A stretch of 64,000 nucleotides of DNA, from positions 1 through 64,000 of the forward strand of contig NZ_WMIG01000009.1 in NCBI RefSeq assembly GCF_009711205.1, written 5' to 3'. Shown piece after piece: positions 17,479 through 26,821 of this stretch. The translations under genes and the position numbers were made by a program. Source of the stretch: Paracoccus litorisediminis (GTDB taxonomy: Bacteria > Pseudomonadota > Alphaproteobacteria > Rhodobacterales > Rhodobacteraceae). Position 1 is the stretch's first letter; each line of letters opens with the position of its first letter. The notes below the pieces were generated by a model. The model was not told the origin of the DNA and made no database searches. It saw nothing but the letters and a program-made list of their open reading frames with translations.

Positions 17479-18036
17479 GTCCGTGCTCTAATCGGACGAA
17501 AGATCGCAAAAATTTGGCATTGCCGGTCTCGCTGCCCCCGAAGGCTCGGCAAGCTAGGTGTTGTCCCACAGTTTGATGGTGCAATCCTTTCGAATGAATG
17601 GAAGCCATATGGGACAAGTCCGTCGCGAAGCGACACGACCACGGACGCCGTGCGAGCAGCAATACAGCGCTTCGACCGTGGCACTGAATCTGTAGCCTTG
17701 CCTCGAACGTGCCCATGAAGGCCATGGCCAGATTGTCAGGATACTTCGCCGCTGAAACAGCTGTTCAGTTCGCCCAGCGGCGCGCCGATTGAGGCATCAA
17801 GTCCGGGAATCGAGGCAGGAAATTTCGTCGAATGTCCAACCTGAGCTCTGCACCAAAACCCCGCATGGAAGGAAGCAGCATATCACTGGGATATGCTGCG
17901 AGCGGAGGGTTTGTTCGCGAGACGAACCAGCCCTCTGGGAGATCCGTCGCCGATCGGCCACGTCGTTGATCTGGGACGGTAGCAAACCACCGATCACGCT
18001 GATGAACGGCTCAGGCGCGGTTCCGCCACCTGACGC
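17479..18036. other. Non-coding or decayed DNA between two transposase remnants
   Basis: Small frames occur on both strands (for example 17797-17997 minus) but none resembles a known protein. The stretch lies between an IS6 and an IS256 remnant, so it is probably residue of earlier insertions and deletions. Confidence 0.4.
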
Positions 18037-18372
18037 GCACCGACAGCCCTGCAGCGTAAAGACCGATGATCTTGTCGTAGAGACCGTCGATCCGGGTCTG
18101 ACCCTTCACAACCAATTCCGGCTCGGAACTGCCGTCCTGGTCGCGAAGCACTGAAAGCGGCACTTCACCCGCTTCGTGGCAACACCATTCCTCCGGTCGG
18201 TCTGTTCAGGGGGCGACCCGCGCCGGCCTCATAGCCCAGATGCGCCGTCAATTCGGCACCCAGCATTTGTTCCATCAGCTAGACCTTCTGCTACTTCATA
18301 AGCCTGTCGCTCAGCAGATACTCAGGTCGCTTGCAGCCCTTCAGTGACTCGTCCAGCGGTTCGTTCTGTCAT
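18037..18372 (-). pseudogene. IS256 (Mutator)-family transposase remnant, N-terminal part only
   Basis: Minus-strand reading from about 18372 gives, across several frames, NEPLDESLKGCKRPEYLL, then an in-frame stop, LMEQMLGAELTAHLGYEAG, PLSVLRDQDGSSEPELV and TRIDGLYDKIIGLYAAGLSV. All are classic IS256-family N-terminal segments. At least one stop codon and two frameshifts interrupt it and the catalytic DDE region is absent. Confidence 0.85.
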
Positions 18373-18959
18373 CGCCCTTGCCCCCCTCAAGAAGCATGGA
18401 CCCAATCAGCGATAGACAGAATGCCGCGCACTCTCATGCAGGACCGCCATCCGCCATGACCTTGATCACCGACAAGTTGGGTTTTCGCGGCGAATGCCAT
18501 GCCGACCGCCACCTGAGGCTGCGCGAGGAAATGCAACGCCTAGTGGTCTACCTCGCAGATCGTCGGCGCTCGCCAGCATCGGCGAGCGCGATGCCGACTG
18601 CGCCATATCACGTGACCGCGCCGACAGGTTCGATCATGGCAGCGTGATGAGCGGTGCTGGTCGTTAGCGACAGGACCCGCATCACCGTGACACGTATGTC
18701 CGTGACATGCATCTCGGTACCGGAGCAGGGAAAAACGCATGCCGCGCCCGGATTAGCCAGAAGCACTTGCTGTCTTCCGCCAGGACTTCGCAAAGCTGGC
18801 GTCGCTTCGACTGTTTTTTCGGCTCTTTGAAAGCAGGGGTGACCCCACGCTCAGACTGGCGCGCATGGCCAATCCAGTTGGCGCGCTGAACCAAGACTCG
18901 AGACCTGACCCCGTCCCATCCTGCGACAGGCCGCAGAGTGTCAATCGCAGGAGGAACGG
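18373..18959. other. Spacer upstream of the GMC oxidoreductase gene, no recognisable gene
   Basis: About 590 bases. Short frames on both strands show no recognisable similarity and no good ribosome sites. It follows the IS256 remnant and probably contains the promoter of the downstream oxidoreductase gene; I see no confident promoter elements. Confidence 0.4.
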
Positions 18960-20621
18960 ATGACGAGGGACAGCACAGAAAAAGGGATGAGCCGGCGCAG
19001 CTTCATTGGGCGCACTGCCGTGGCGTCGGGCGTTCTCAGCCTTGGCGGCGGATTGTGGGGCGCTAGCGTGAACCCCGCCGATGCGACGGAAAAATCCTAC
19101 GACTATGTTATCTGCGGCGCGGGCTCGGCAGGGTGTGTGTTGGCGAACCGACTGTCGGCGAATGGTGCTTCGGTCCTGCTGATCGAGGCGGGTGGACCCG
19201 ACAGCAGCGAGATGATTTCGACGCCGATGCGCCTGATCGAGCTTTGGGGAACCGAATACGACTGGGGCTATGGCACCGTGCCTCAGCAGCATGCCCATGA
19301 CCGCGTGCTTTACTGGCCACGTGGCAAGACACTGGGCGGCTCCTCCTCGCTGAACGGCATGATTTATGTTCGTGGCAATGCCTCGGACTACGATCAGTGG
19401 GCCAATGAATTCGGCTGCGAGGGTTGGGATTATGCATCGGTCCTGCCCTATTTCCGGAAATCCGAGGATTTCTCGCGCGGCGAGGATGAGTTCCACGGCG
19501 TGGGAGGACCTTTGCATGTGACCGCGGATTACGAACCGCATCCGGTCACCAAGGCCATCGTCGAGGCCGCCATCCAGGCTGGCCACCCCTATAACGACGA
19601 TACCAACGGCCGGGCACAGGACGGCGTCGCCTATGTCGATCTGAACACCAGGGACGGTAAGCGCGCCTCGACCGCGGTGGCCTTCCTGCGCCCGGCGATG
19701 GAGCGTCCGAACCTGACGCTGGTCACCAATGCTCGCGTCCACCGCGTCGAGATCGAGGGCAATCGCGCGACCGGCGTAACCTACATGCAAGACGGCAAGC
19801 TGCATACCGTCGCGGCCGCGCGCGAGGTTGTGGTCTCGGGCGGAGCAGTCGAAAGCCCGCGCATCCTGATGCTGTCCGGAATCGGTGCCAAGGAGGAGCT
19901 TGAGAAAATCGGTGTTCCGGTGAAGCTGGACCTTCCGGGCGTCGGCAAGAACCTGCATGACCACACGCTTTGCCCGGTGATCTATGAGGGTGCCAAGGAA
20001 CTGCCCGCGCCCACGGATCTGACGATCACGCCTTTGCACGCGCATCTTTTCGCCAAGTCAGATCCGGAACTGCCGGGCATCGACATGCAGCCGCTGTTCT
20101 TCTTCGTGCCCTATTACGCGCCCGAACAAGAGAAGCCGACGATGAACGGGTTCAGCCTGATGGCATCGGGGGTGCGTCCGACCTCGCGCGGTGCGATCCG
20201 CCTGACCTCGGCCGATCCGGATGACGTCATGCAGATAGATCCGCAGGTGCTGCAGACACAATATGACGTCGATATCCTGGTCCGCTCGATCAAGCAGATG
20301 CGCGAGATCGCGAAGCAATCGGCTTTGGACGAATGGCGCGGGCGCGAGATCTATCCCGGTGCGGAGGTACAAAGCGACGAGCAGCTTGCGGATTACGCCC
20401 GCTCGGCGGTGATGTCCTATCACCACCAGAACGGCACCTGCAAAATGGGTGTGGACGAGGCGGCAGTGGTCGATCCGAAGCTGCGTGTGCGCGGGATCGA
20501 AGGGTTGCGCGTCGCGGATGCGTCGATTTTCCCCTTCGTCATGGCGGGGAATACCAACGCACCGACGATCATGGTGGCCGAAAAGGCCGCCGACATGATC
20601 CTGACTGATCATCAGGCGTAA
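18960..20621 (+). CDS. GMC-family FAD oxidoreductase with a Tat-type signal
   Basis: A 553-residue protein with a strong ribosome site (AGGAGGAACGG) before the ATG. Residues about 10-42 form a twin-arginine signal, [20 protein letters not shown]. The FAD-binding motif [18 protein letters not shown] follows, then [19 protein letters not shown] (GMC signature 1), [17 protein letters not shown] (signature 2), and a C-terminal [11 protein letters not shown] with the catalytic His region, then [22 protein letters not shown] enzymes oxidise alcohols or polyols; cytoplasmic choline dehydrogenase lacks a Tat signal, so this is more likely a periplasmic alcohol or polyol dehydrogenase. It stands alone beside an IS graveyard. 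Substrate unknown. Confidence 0.88.
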   Translation: MTRDSTEKGMSRRSFIGRTAVASGVLSLGGGLWGASVNPADATEKSYDYVICGAGSAGCVLANRLSANGASVLLIEAGGPDSSEMISTPMRLIELWGTEYDWGYGTVPQQHAHDRVLYWPRGKTLGGSSSLNGMIYVRGNASDYDQWANEFGCEGWDYASVLPYFRKSEDFSRGEDEFHGVGGPLHVTADYEPHPVTKAIVEAAIQAGHPYNDDTNGRAQDGVAYVDLNTRDGKRASTAVAFLRPAMERPNLTLVTNARVHRVEIEGNRATGVTYMQDGKLHTVAAAREVVVSGGAVESPRILMLSGIGAKEELEKIGVPVKLDLPGVGKNLHDHTLCPVIYEGAKELPAPTDLTITPLHAHLFAKSDPELPGIDMQPLFFFVPYYAPEQEKPTMNGFSLMASGVRPTSRGAIRLTSADPDDVMQIDPQVLQTQYDVDILVRSIKQMREIAKQSALDEWRGREIYPGAEVQSDEQLADYARSAVMSYHHQNGTCKMGVDEAAVVDPKLRVRGIEGLRVADASIFPFVMAGNTNAPTIMVAEKAADMILTDHQA

Positions 20622-20626
20622 TCTTC

Positions 20627-20653
20627 GGGCGGCCCTTCGGGGCCCTCTGCTTT
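20627..20653 (+). terminator. Candidate terminator after the GMC oxidoreductase gene
   Basis: A GC-rich hairpin GGCCC-TTCG-GGGCC begins a few bases after the stop codon and is followed by a short pyrimidine-rich CTCTGCTTT. The T-run is weak, so efficiency is uncertain. Confidence 0.5.
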
Positions 20654-21164
20654 GACAGGCCCGGGTGACCGGGTGGACATTCTGGGTCTGCAGCGTGACG
20701 GTCCTTGCTGCCGTTCATCCTGTGATGCTCAGGCAAAAAATCTTGGCGTCAGCGTAGCGGCCAGCACAATCTCTCACCCGCTGGACCCTACAGGGCCAGG
20801 GCCTGTTCATGGACCGAAGCCATAGATCCGGCGCGAGGGGCGGCAGGTCAGTCAGTCCCGGCATGAACCCTGCGGGACGGCCGCTGAAATCGCCTGCGCT
20901 TCCCCTGACCGCCTCGACCAGCGCCGCAAATGAGGTCAGATCAGCTGCGATGCGTGGACCGGTCACTCAGGCGGAGGGCAGTGAAAAACTGGTGGGCACG
21001 ATCCAGCCGGGCGGATCGCTGCCGGTGGCGGGGGATCTTCGCATTTATAGCGGGCGCGTCTGGATGCAGTCTGAAAGCTGCCGGTGAGTGCAGCGCACGT
21101 GATGTGACCTTTATCTTTACCAAGGGAAAAGCGTGGGGAGGTGCTGGCCAGCTTGCTCAGGGCC
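20654..21164. other. Spacer between GMC and siderophore genes
   Basis: About 510 bases. Frames of 80-100 codons exist on both strands but give no recognisable protein. The two flanking genes converge here, so no promoter is required. Possibly decayed coding sequence. Confidence 0.35.
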
Positions 21165-22259
21165 TCATTCGCGGATGGCGCTGCTTCCCGCAGCGGCGAT
21201 TTCCGGCTCGCTCATGCCGCGACGCCAATGGGCGTAGCCGGTGATCCTGTCACGGGGCAACCCCAGCGCGCGGGCTACGCGCGACAATTCCACGAATGCA
21301 TCTCGTTCGGCACCGCACCAGAAGGCCGCCCGGGCAAGATCCTGCGGCCAGTCTATATTGTCGAAGGCATCGACAAGCAGGCGGGTCGTGCCCGCAGGAG
21401 CGCCTTGTCGATGGAGCCAGCGGATATCACAGCCCCGCGGTGCGCAGATGATCTGCTCATCCTGCGGGCCGTCGATTTCGATCAGGGCGACTCCCTTTGT
21501 CTCGTGCCCAAGTGCGGCGAGGCATCTGGCGATGCCCGGCAGGCCGGTTTCATCGCCCGCAAAGACGTGGAACTCGGCCTCGACCAAGCCCTGCGCGGCC
21601 GGGCCGATGAAGCCCACGCCATCGCCGGGCTGAGCCCCGCGTGCCCAGTCGGTCGCGGGGCCAGCATGGCTGCCAAGGTGGAAATCCACCGCCAGCCTCG
21701 CCCCTGCCAGATCGACATGGCGGATGGTGAACAGGCGGGTATCCAGCAGGGCGCGACCCTCGGGCCACCGGATGCGACCCGCATCCGTCATCATCGGCCA
21801 TGCTTCGGGTACCCCGCGTCCCCGCTTGAAAAGAAGCCGGCAATGCAGCTGCGCGACCGTGTTGTAGCGGGCAAGGTCCGCACCCGTGAACCAGATGCGG
21901 CGGAAATTGGGGCCAAGGGTCTCGGTCCCAACGACATGCAGCACCTGCAATTCGGCGGGCAGCGTGTCTCCTGCCCTGTCGCCCTGCCATACGATGGCCA
22001 AAGCCGCCTCGCGCGCGTTGAAATCGATTAGGCTGGTGACCGAGTAACGCATCGAATTGAGCTGAGCCGGGTCATCCGAGCGGATGTCCACGTCCAAACG
22101 GCCGTCCTGAATGCACAGGTGGATTTCGTCCTGTGTGCCAGCCACGGCCTCATGCGGGCCGATGCGGCGGGTGGGCAGCATATGGGCGTCGAGCGCGTCG
22201 AGGATGATCTGAAAATAGTCTTCGGCGGCTGGGAAAGCGATCCTGGCATGGGCCTGCAT
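21165..22259 (-). CDS. Siderophore-interacting protein with N-terminal DUF2218 domain (ferric-siderophore reductase)
   Basis: A 364-residue protein. The ATG at 22259 overlaps the stop of the binding-protein gene (ATGA), fixing the start as MQAHARIAFPAAEDYF. Residues about 1-95 match DUF2218; residues about 110-235 are the SIP FAD-binding domain, including a DTRLFTIRHVDLAGARLAVD segment; the C-terminal SIP domain contains FAGDETGLPGIARCLAAL and FWCGAERDAFVELSR. SIP proteins (ViuB type) reduce imported ferric siderophore in the cytoplasm to release iron. It is the last gene of a TonB receptor-binding protein-SIP operon. Confidence 0.9.
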   Translation of the reverse strand: MQAHARIAFPAAEDYFQIILDALDAHMLPTRRIGPHEAVAGTQDEIHLCIQDGRLDVDIRSDDPAQLNSMRYSVTSLIDFNAREAALAIVWQGDRAGDTLPAELQVLHVVGTETLGPNFRRIWFTGADLARYNTVAQLHCRLLFKRGRGVPEAWPMMTDAGRIRWPEGRALLDTRLFTIRHVDLAGARLAVDFHLGSHAGPATDWARGAQPGDGVGFIGPAAQGLVEAEFHVFAGDETGLPGIARCLAALGHETKGVALIEIDGPQDEQIICAPRGCDIRWLHRQGAPAGTTRLLVDAFDNIDWPQDLARAAFWCGAERDAFVELSRVARALGLPRDRITGYAHWRRGMSEPEIAAAGSSAIRE

Positions 22260-23344
22260 CAGTCGTCTCCGAGTGAGAGCCAGAGCGGCCCCGGCAACGG
22301 ATGGGTCAGATAGGCGTTCAGCGCAGCCAGCGTCTTTTCCGGGTCCAGCGCGGCACAGCTGCCCGGCTGCAGCCATTTGCCCAGGCATTCGGCCAGAACC
22401 GGGACCAGCAGCGGCGAGGTGATCAGCCCGGACCAGATGCCGTGGACGCGCCCGTCGAGCAGCACCGCCGATCCGGCAATGGCCGGGCGCATGGCCGCCC
22501 TGAGCAATCCTTCGCGGCCCTTTGCGGGGTCCAGCCCCGGCCCGATGCCCGGCTGCATATCCGGCGCGAAGCCTGCCCCGGTGGCGACATAGACCTGCGG
22601 TTGCTGGGCAAGCAATCCTTCGGTCGATAGCTTCGCGCTCCAACCGTCGGAGCTGGCGATCAGGTCACCCCCGGCCATGCCGATCAGATCGCCCCAAAAG
22701 GCCCGCCCGGCAGACCAGCAGCAATCGTCAAAGGTGGACATGATCTCCATATAGACTCGCGGCCGGTCAGCGCCCTGCGCGCAAGCCCGGACCGCATCCA
22801 GACGCGACAGGCCGAACCGGGTCAGTTCCGCCGCCCGATCCTGTCGTTGCAGGACCGCGCCCCAGAAGCTCATGGCACGGGTCAGCTGTTCGGCTGCGGG
22901 CAATGCACCGTCATGCCCGCTGGTCCAGGCGACCGGGATGCCCGCCGCTTGCAGGTGCTGGACCAGCAGCGATCCCTCGGGCGGCAGCATATAGGCGCTG
23001 GCGACCACCAGATCGGGTTTCAGCCCGATGATCCCCTCGACCGAGACCGTATCCGGCGACAGCTGCCCCACCTCGGGGATTTGGCCCACGAATTTCGGGG
23101 TCAGCGGGCCCAGATCCAGCCGCGCGGCGCTGGCCATGCCCACGACGCGCGCGCCCGGATCGGGCAGCAGCGCCGCCATGGTCAGCAGGTCCGTCGCGTC
23201 AAGCAGGATGATCCGCTCGGGCGCTTTTGGCAGCGAGATGGCATTGCCAAGCACATCCGTCGCCAGAATGCCCCCGGCCCAGACAAAACGAGGGGCCGCG
23301 ACAAGCGCCGTCCCCAGCCCCAGAACCGTGCGCCGCGTCACCAT
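22259..23344 (-). CDS. Periplasmic iron-siderophore ABC binding protein (FecB/BtuF-like)
   Basis: A 361-residue protein from the ATG at 23344 (MVTRRTVLGLGTALVAAPRF); this start overlaps the end of the TonB receptor gene by seven bases. The signal has a twin-arginine TRRTVLG. The mature part has the class III binding-protein layout: LPKAPERIILLDATDLLTM, VGQIPEVGQLSPDTVSVEGI (Peripla_BP_2), a long backbone helix and a C-terminal lobe. No permease or ATPase gene accompanies it in the window, so the cognate FecCD-type transporter must be elsewhere. Confidence 0.85.
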   Translation of the reverse strand: MVTRRTVLGLGTALVAAPRFVWAGGILATDVLGNAISLPKAPERIILLDATDLLTMAALLPDPGARVVGMASAARLDLGPLTPKFVGQIPEVGQLSPDTVSVEGIIGLKPDLVVASAYMLPPEGSLLVQHLQAAGIPVAWTSGHDGALPAAEQLTRAMSFWGAVLQRQDRAAELTRFGLSRLDAVRACAQGADRPRVYMEIMSTFDDCCWSAGRAFWGDLIGMAGGDLIASSDGWSAKLSTEGLLAQQPQVYVATGAGFAPDMQPGIGPGLDPAKGREGLLRAAMRPAIAGSAVLLDGRVHGIWSGLITSPLLVPVLAECLGKWLQPGSCAALDPEKTLAALNAYLTHPLPGPLWLSLGDD

Positions 23345-25458
23345 GTCTTGCGCAGACCCGCGGTGATCGTGCGGCCCTCTCCGTATTGGCAATAGAAGTT
23401 GTAGCTGCAGCTGGAGTAATAGGTCTCATCCAGCAGGTTGCGCACGTTCAGCGTGGCCTCTAGCCCTTCCAAAGCGGGGTTCGTCGCGCCAATATCTTGC
23501 CGCATGGCAAGGTCGACCAGCGTGTAGCCATCGGATTTCAGCTCATTGGCATCGTCGCCATAGCTGGAACCAACCATGCGGACGCCGCCGCCCAGCTCAA
23601 ACCCTTCCATCGCGCCAGCAAAGGCGTAATTGAGCCAGATCGAGCCGAAATGCTCGGGCACGGCCTGCGGGCGGTTGCCCTCGACCCCGGGAACGGTCGT
23701 GCGGGCGATTTCGGTATCGAGCAGCGTATAGGCGGCAATGACCTCAAGCTGCGGCGTCACCTGACCACGCGCCTCGAACTCCAGCCCGCGCGAGCGGATC
23801 TCGCCGGTCTGCTGCGAGAAGCCCGGCATCTCGCCTGGGGTCAGCACGTTTTCCTGCCGGATGTCGAAGGCGGCGACGGTAAACAGCGCCTCGACGTCCT
23901 GAGGCTGGTATTTCAGGCCCAACTCCCATTGCTTGGCGCGGGCCGGCTCAAAGGGTTGGCCCGCTGCATCGACGCCGATCACCGGCTCAAACGAGGTCGC
24001 ATAGCTGAGATAGGGGGCGGCCCCATTGTCGAAATGGTAAAGCAGCGCCGCGCGATACGAAGCAGCCTCGCTGTCCTGCTTGGTCGTGGCTCTGGCAAGG
24101 CGGTTCTCGCTTTCCGTCTCGATCCAGTCGTAGCGCGCGCCCAGAACGGCATGCAGGCGGCCCATGGTGATCTGGTCCGAGAGGTATACCCCGTTCTGGC
24201 GGACGGTCTGCTTGCTGTCGGTCAGCGGGAAGAACGGACCCGACACGCCCGCATAGACCGGGTTGGTCACGTCAAGCGGCGGCGCAAGCGTGTATTCGTA
24301 TTGCCAGTCGCTTTCGTTCCATTGCAAATCGACCCCGGCCAGCAGGCGATGCTCGGCGGCCCCGGTCCGAAGCCCGTATTCCAGATTGCTGTCCCAGGCA
24401 AAGCCGCGCACTTCCTCATGTGAACGGACGGCGAGACGGGTCAGAACACCCTCGGGGGAAATCGGCGCAGCCATCTGGATGCCCTGCATATCCGCATCGA
24501 CGCCGCTGAAACGCAGTTTCGAACGCAAGGTCAGCGAGGGCGAAATCAGATGCTCGATCCCGGCATAGACGCCCCATTGCTCGCGCTCGAATGAGTCGAA
24601 GTTCGGGTCGCCTACATTCAGATCTCGGTCCAGATCGCCCGCGAATTCCGGGGCCAATTGGGTCGGATAGATCGAGTTGAAATAACCGCCTTCCGGGTCT
24701 TTTTGCCAATAGGAACCGACGGTCAAGCGTGTCTGATCGCTGGGCGTCCAGACAAGGTTGGGCGCGATTGCGAAACGGTCTTCGTCGACATGATCGTAGC
24801 GCGATCCCGCAACCCGACCCATGGCCGAGACACTGTATTGCAGGGTCCCTTCTTCATCCAGCACGCCTTGCTGGGCGAAACCTGCCTGAACGCGGTCATG
24901 GTTGCCGAATTCCAGACGAGCCTCGCCTCCGGTGCTGCCATCGGGGCTGCGACTTACCATGTTCACCAGCCCGCCCGGACCCGACTGGCCATAGAGCAGC
25001 GCCGAGGGGCCCTTCAGCACATCCACTCGGTCAAGCAGAAATGGATCGATCGCGGATTGTGCAAATCCCTGGCCCCGCGGCAGACGCAATCCATCAAGAA
25101 AGCCCACGAATTGCGACGAGGTACCAAAACCGCCAAAGCCGCGCAGGAAGACGCTGTCATAACGTGTCGAGGCGTCGATTTCCGACAGCACGCCCGATGT
25201 ATAGCGCAACGCCTGACCCACCGTTTGGGTATTCTGGTCGTCGAACTGCTTGCGCGTCACCACCGTCAGGGCCTGCGGAGTCTCGACCACTGGCGTATCG
25301 GTCTTTGTCGCTGAACGCATTTCAGGCAGGGCGTATGAGCTTGCGGTCTCCGCCACGTCGGCTTCGAGCACGATGGTGTCAAGCTCCACCACCTGTGCAG
25401 CTGCGGCCGAAGCCACGATGCCCATTGCGGTGCTCAATGCTGCGGCCTTGCGTTTCAT
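23338..25458 (-). CDS. TonB-dependent siderophore receptor
   Basis: A 706-residue outer-membrane receptor. Signal peptide about residues 1-21 (MKRKAAALSTAMGIVASAAA). The plug domain, about residues 45-160, contains VVETPQALTVVTRKQFDDQN and GLVNMVSRSPDGS. The 22-strand barrel ends with YGEGRTITAGLRKTW, closing on the usual aromatic residue (W). The TonB box is probably LDTIVLEA near residue 26. It is the first gene of the iron operon and imports a ferric siderophore, of hydroxamate or other type; specificity cannot be read from sequence. Confidence 0.95.
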   Translation of the reverse strand: MKRKAAALSTAMGIVASAAAAQVVELDTIVLEADVAETASSYALPEMRSATKTDTPVVETPQALTVVTRKQFDDQNTQTVGQALRYTSGVLSEIDASTRYDSVFLRGFGGFGTSSQFVGFLDGLRLPRGQGFAQSAIDPFLLDRVDVLKGPSALLYGQSGPGGLVNMVSRSPDGSTGGEARLEFGNHDRVQAGFAQQGVLDEEGTLQYSVSAMGRVAGSRYDHVDEDRFAIAPNLVWTPSDQTRLTVGSYWQKDPEGGYFNSIYPTQLAPEFAGDLDRDLNVGDPNFDSFEREQWGVYAGIEHLISPSLTLRSKLRFSGVDADMQGIQMAAPISPEGVLTRLAVRSHEEVRGFAWDSNLEYGLRTGAAEHRLLAGVDLQWNESDWQYEYTLAPPLDVTNPVYAGVSGPFFPLTDSKQTVRQNGVYLSDQITMGRLHAVLGARYDWIETESENRLARATTKQDSEAASYRAALLYHFDNGAAPYLSYATSFEPVIGVDAAGQPFEPARAKQWELGLKYQPQDVEALFTVAAFDIRQENVLTPGEMPGFSQQTGEIRSRGLEFEARGQVTPQLEVIAAYTLLDTEIARTTVPGVEGNRPQAVPEHFGSIWLNYAFAGAMEGFELGGGVRMVGSSYGDDANELKSDGYTLVDLAMRQDIGATNPALEGLEATLNVRNLLDETYYSSCSYNFYCQYGEGRTITAGLRKTW

Positions 25459-25614
25459 GCGGGATCTCCAAAATTCGCTTGGCGCCGCTTTAGCAATAAC
25501 GGGACTTTTACGTCCAGATATTTTCTGATTAATTTACTTAACAATCCCCAGCGGTTGAAGAGATCCGGAAATTTTGCCCATAATACCGGCGACCTAGAGA
25601 AAGTTCGGACAGAC

Positions 25615-26292
25615 ATGACGACCACGACTCGGCGCACCACCCGCAGCGGAAGGCCGACCAAAGAGGATTCCGAACGCATCGCCTCCGAGATCGAGACTGC
25701 CGCGCGGGACCTGTTCGTCACCAAAGGCTTCGCAGCCACCACGATGGAGCAGGTGATCGACGCCTGCGGCATCGGCAAGGACACGCTCTATCGCCGCTAC
25801 CCCACCAAGGAGGCGCTGTTTGCCTGTATCGCCGACAAGGCGCGCCAGCGCGCCCTGGCCTGGTTCAACGAAGCCGATGCCGCGAGCCCCGCAGCGCCGC
25901 TCGCGCGCGTCAAGCATCTGGCACGCTGGTTTCTGGATGCCAATCTGGACGAGGAGTTGCTGGCGCTGCAGCGCGAGGCCTTGATCGAGGCAATGCGCGC
26001 CCGGCCTCTTGTCGGCGATGATCGGTTCACGCCCTTGCTTGCCGATGCGGTGTCAAAGGCACATGAGGCAGGCGAACTCTGTGCACCCGATCCGGAATTC
26101 ATGGCGCGGCAGTTGATCGCGGCCGTCGTGCTGGGACCCAGCAACGAAGCCCTCATGGGAGGGACGACACTGTCCACGGACGAGAACCGAACGATCTGGT
26201 TTGAGCGCGCATGGCACTTGTTCGTAAATGGGGCGGCGTCAAAAGCCCCTGGATGGCAACCAACCCCTGTTGCGCCAGGCTCTCGTGCCTAA
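25615..26292 (+). CDS. TetR-family regulator divergent from the siderophore operon
   Basis: A 225-residue protein beginning MTTTTRRTTRSGRPTKEDSE at 25615; an upstream in-frame codon at 25555 is possible but lacks a ribosome site. The helix-turn-helix spans about residues 24-70 (GFAATTMEQVIDACGIGKDT, LYRRYPTKEALF), and the C-terminus resembles AefR-like TetR_C domains. It is divergent from the TonB receptor and may control it, although Fur would be the expected iron regulator. No clear Fur box was identified by eye in 25459-25614. Confidence 0.85.
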   Translation: MTTTTRRTTRSGRPTKEDSERIASEIETAARDLFVTKGFAATTMEQVIDACGIGKDTLYRRYPTKEALFACIADKARQRALAWFNEADAASPAAPLARVKHLARWFLDANLDEELLALQREALIEAMRARPLVGDDRFTPLLADAVSKAHEAGELCAPDPEFMARQLIAAVVLGPSNEALMGGTTLSTDENRTIWFERAWHLFVNGAASKAPGWQPTPVAPGSRA

Positions 26293-26821
26293 CGAACGAG
26301 TGGAAGAAGCACAAAGTGAGCTACGCCCCGATCCTTGGACAGTTTCCGGGGGTGATTTCAACTACTGCCTGCAAAGCCGTCGCAGCCTAAGAGCGGTATT
26401 GGGTGTAAAGCTGGATGCTCGATTGCGGGTCTGACCTCGATCTGCTGCCCCAACAGCCCGCCCTTCTAGTTGAACTCATCGACTGCAAGGTCAGGGCGGG
26501 CATCGATCGGCTGAACATAGATCGCCAGCCCACCGGAGAGATCGAAGACCGGCGCGATCTGGGCCGCGCACCCCGCAAAGGCTGGGCAGGAAGAGTGTTG
26601 CCAGAACAGTGGCGGTGCCTTGAAGCAGTCAGAGACGCTCCAATGACATTCATACTCTCCCGGTTGTTCGTGGCACATCCGGCGCCGCATTGTCGGGAGA
26701 CAGTTACGCACCGCGGATACGAAACTGGCCGGTGTGAAATGTATGCCCGCTTGAGCAAACAGGTTTCACCCAGGGAATGCTTTCGCTTCCGATGCTCTAT
26801 GCCGATACGATAACCCGAGCG
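26293..26821. other. Spacer with no recognised gene
   Basis: About 530 bases between the TetR gene and the alpha-glucosidase stop. An 81-codon minus frame (26466-26711) and overlapping 120-130-codon frames on both strands have no recognisable domain or good ribosome site. I regard it as decayed or non-coding. Confidence 0.4.
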
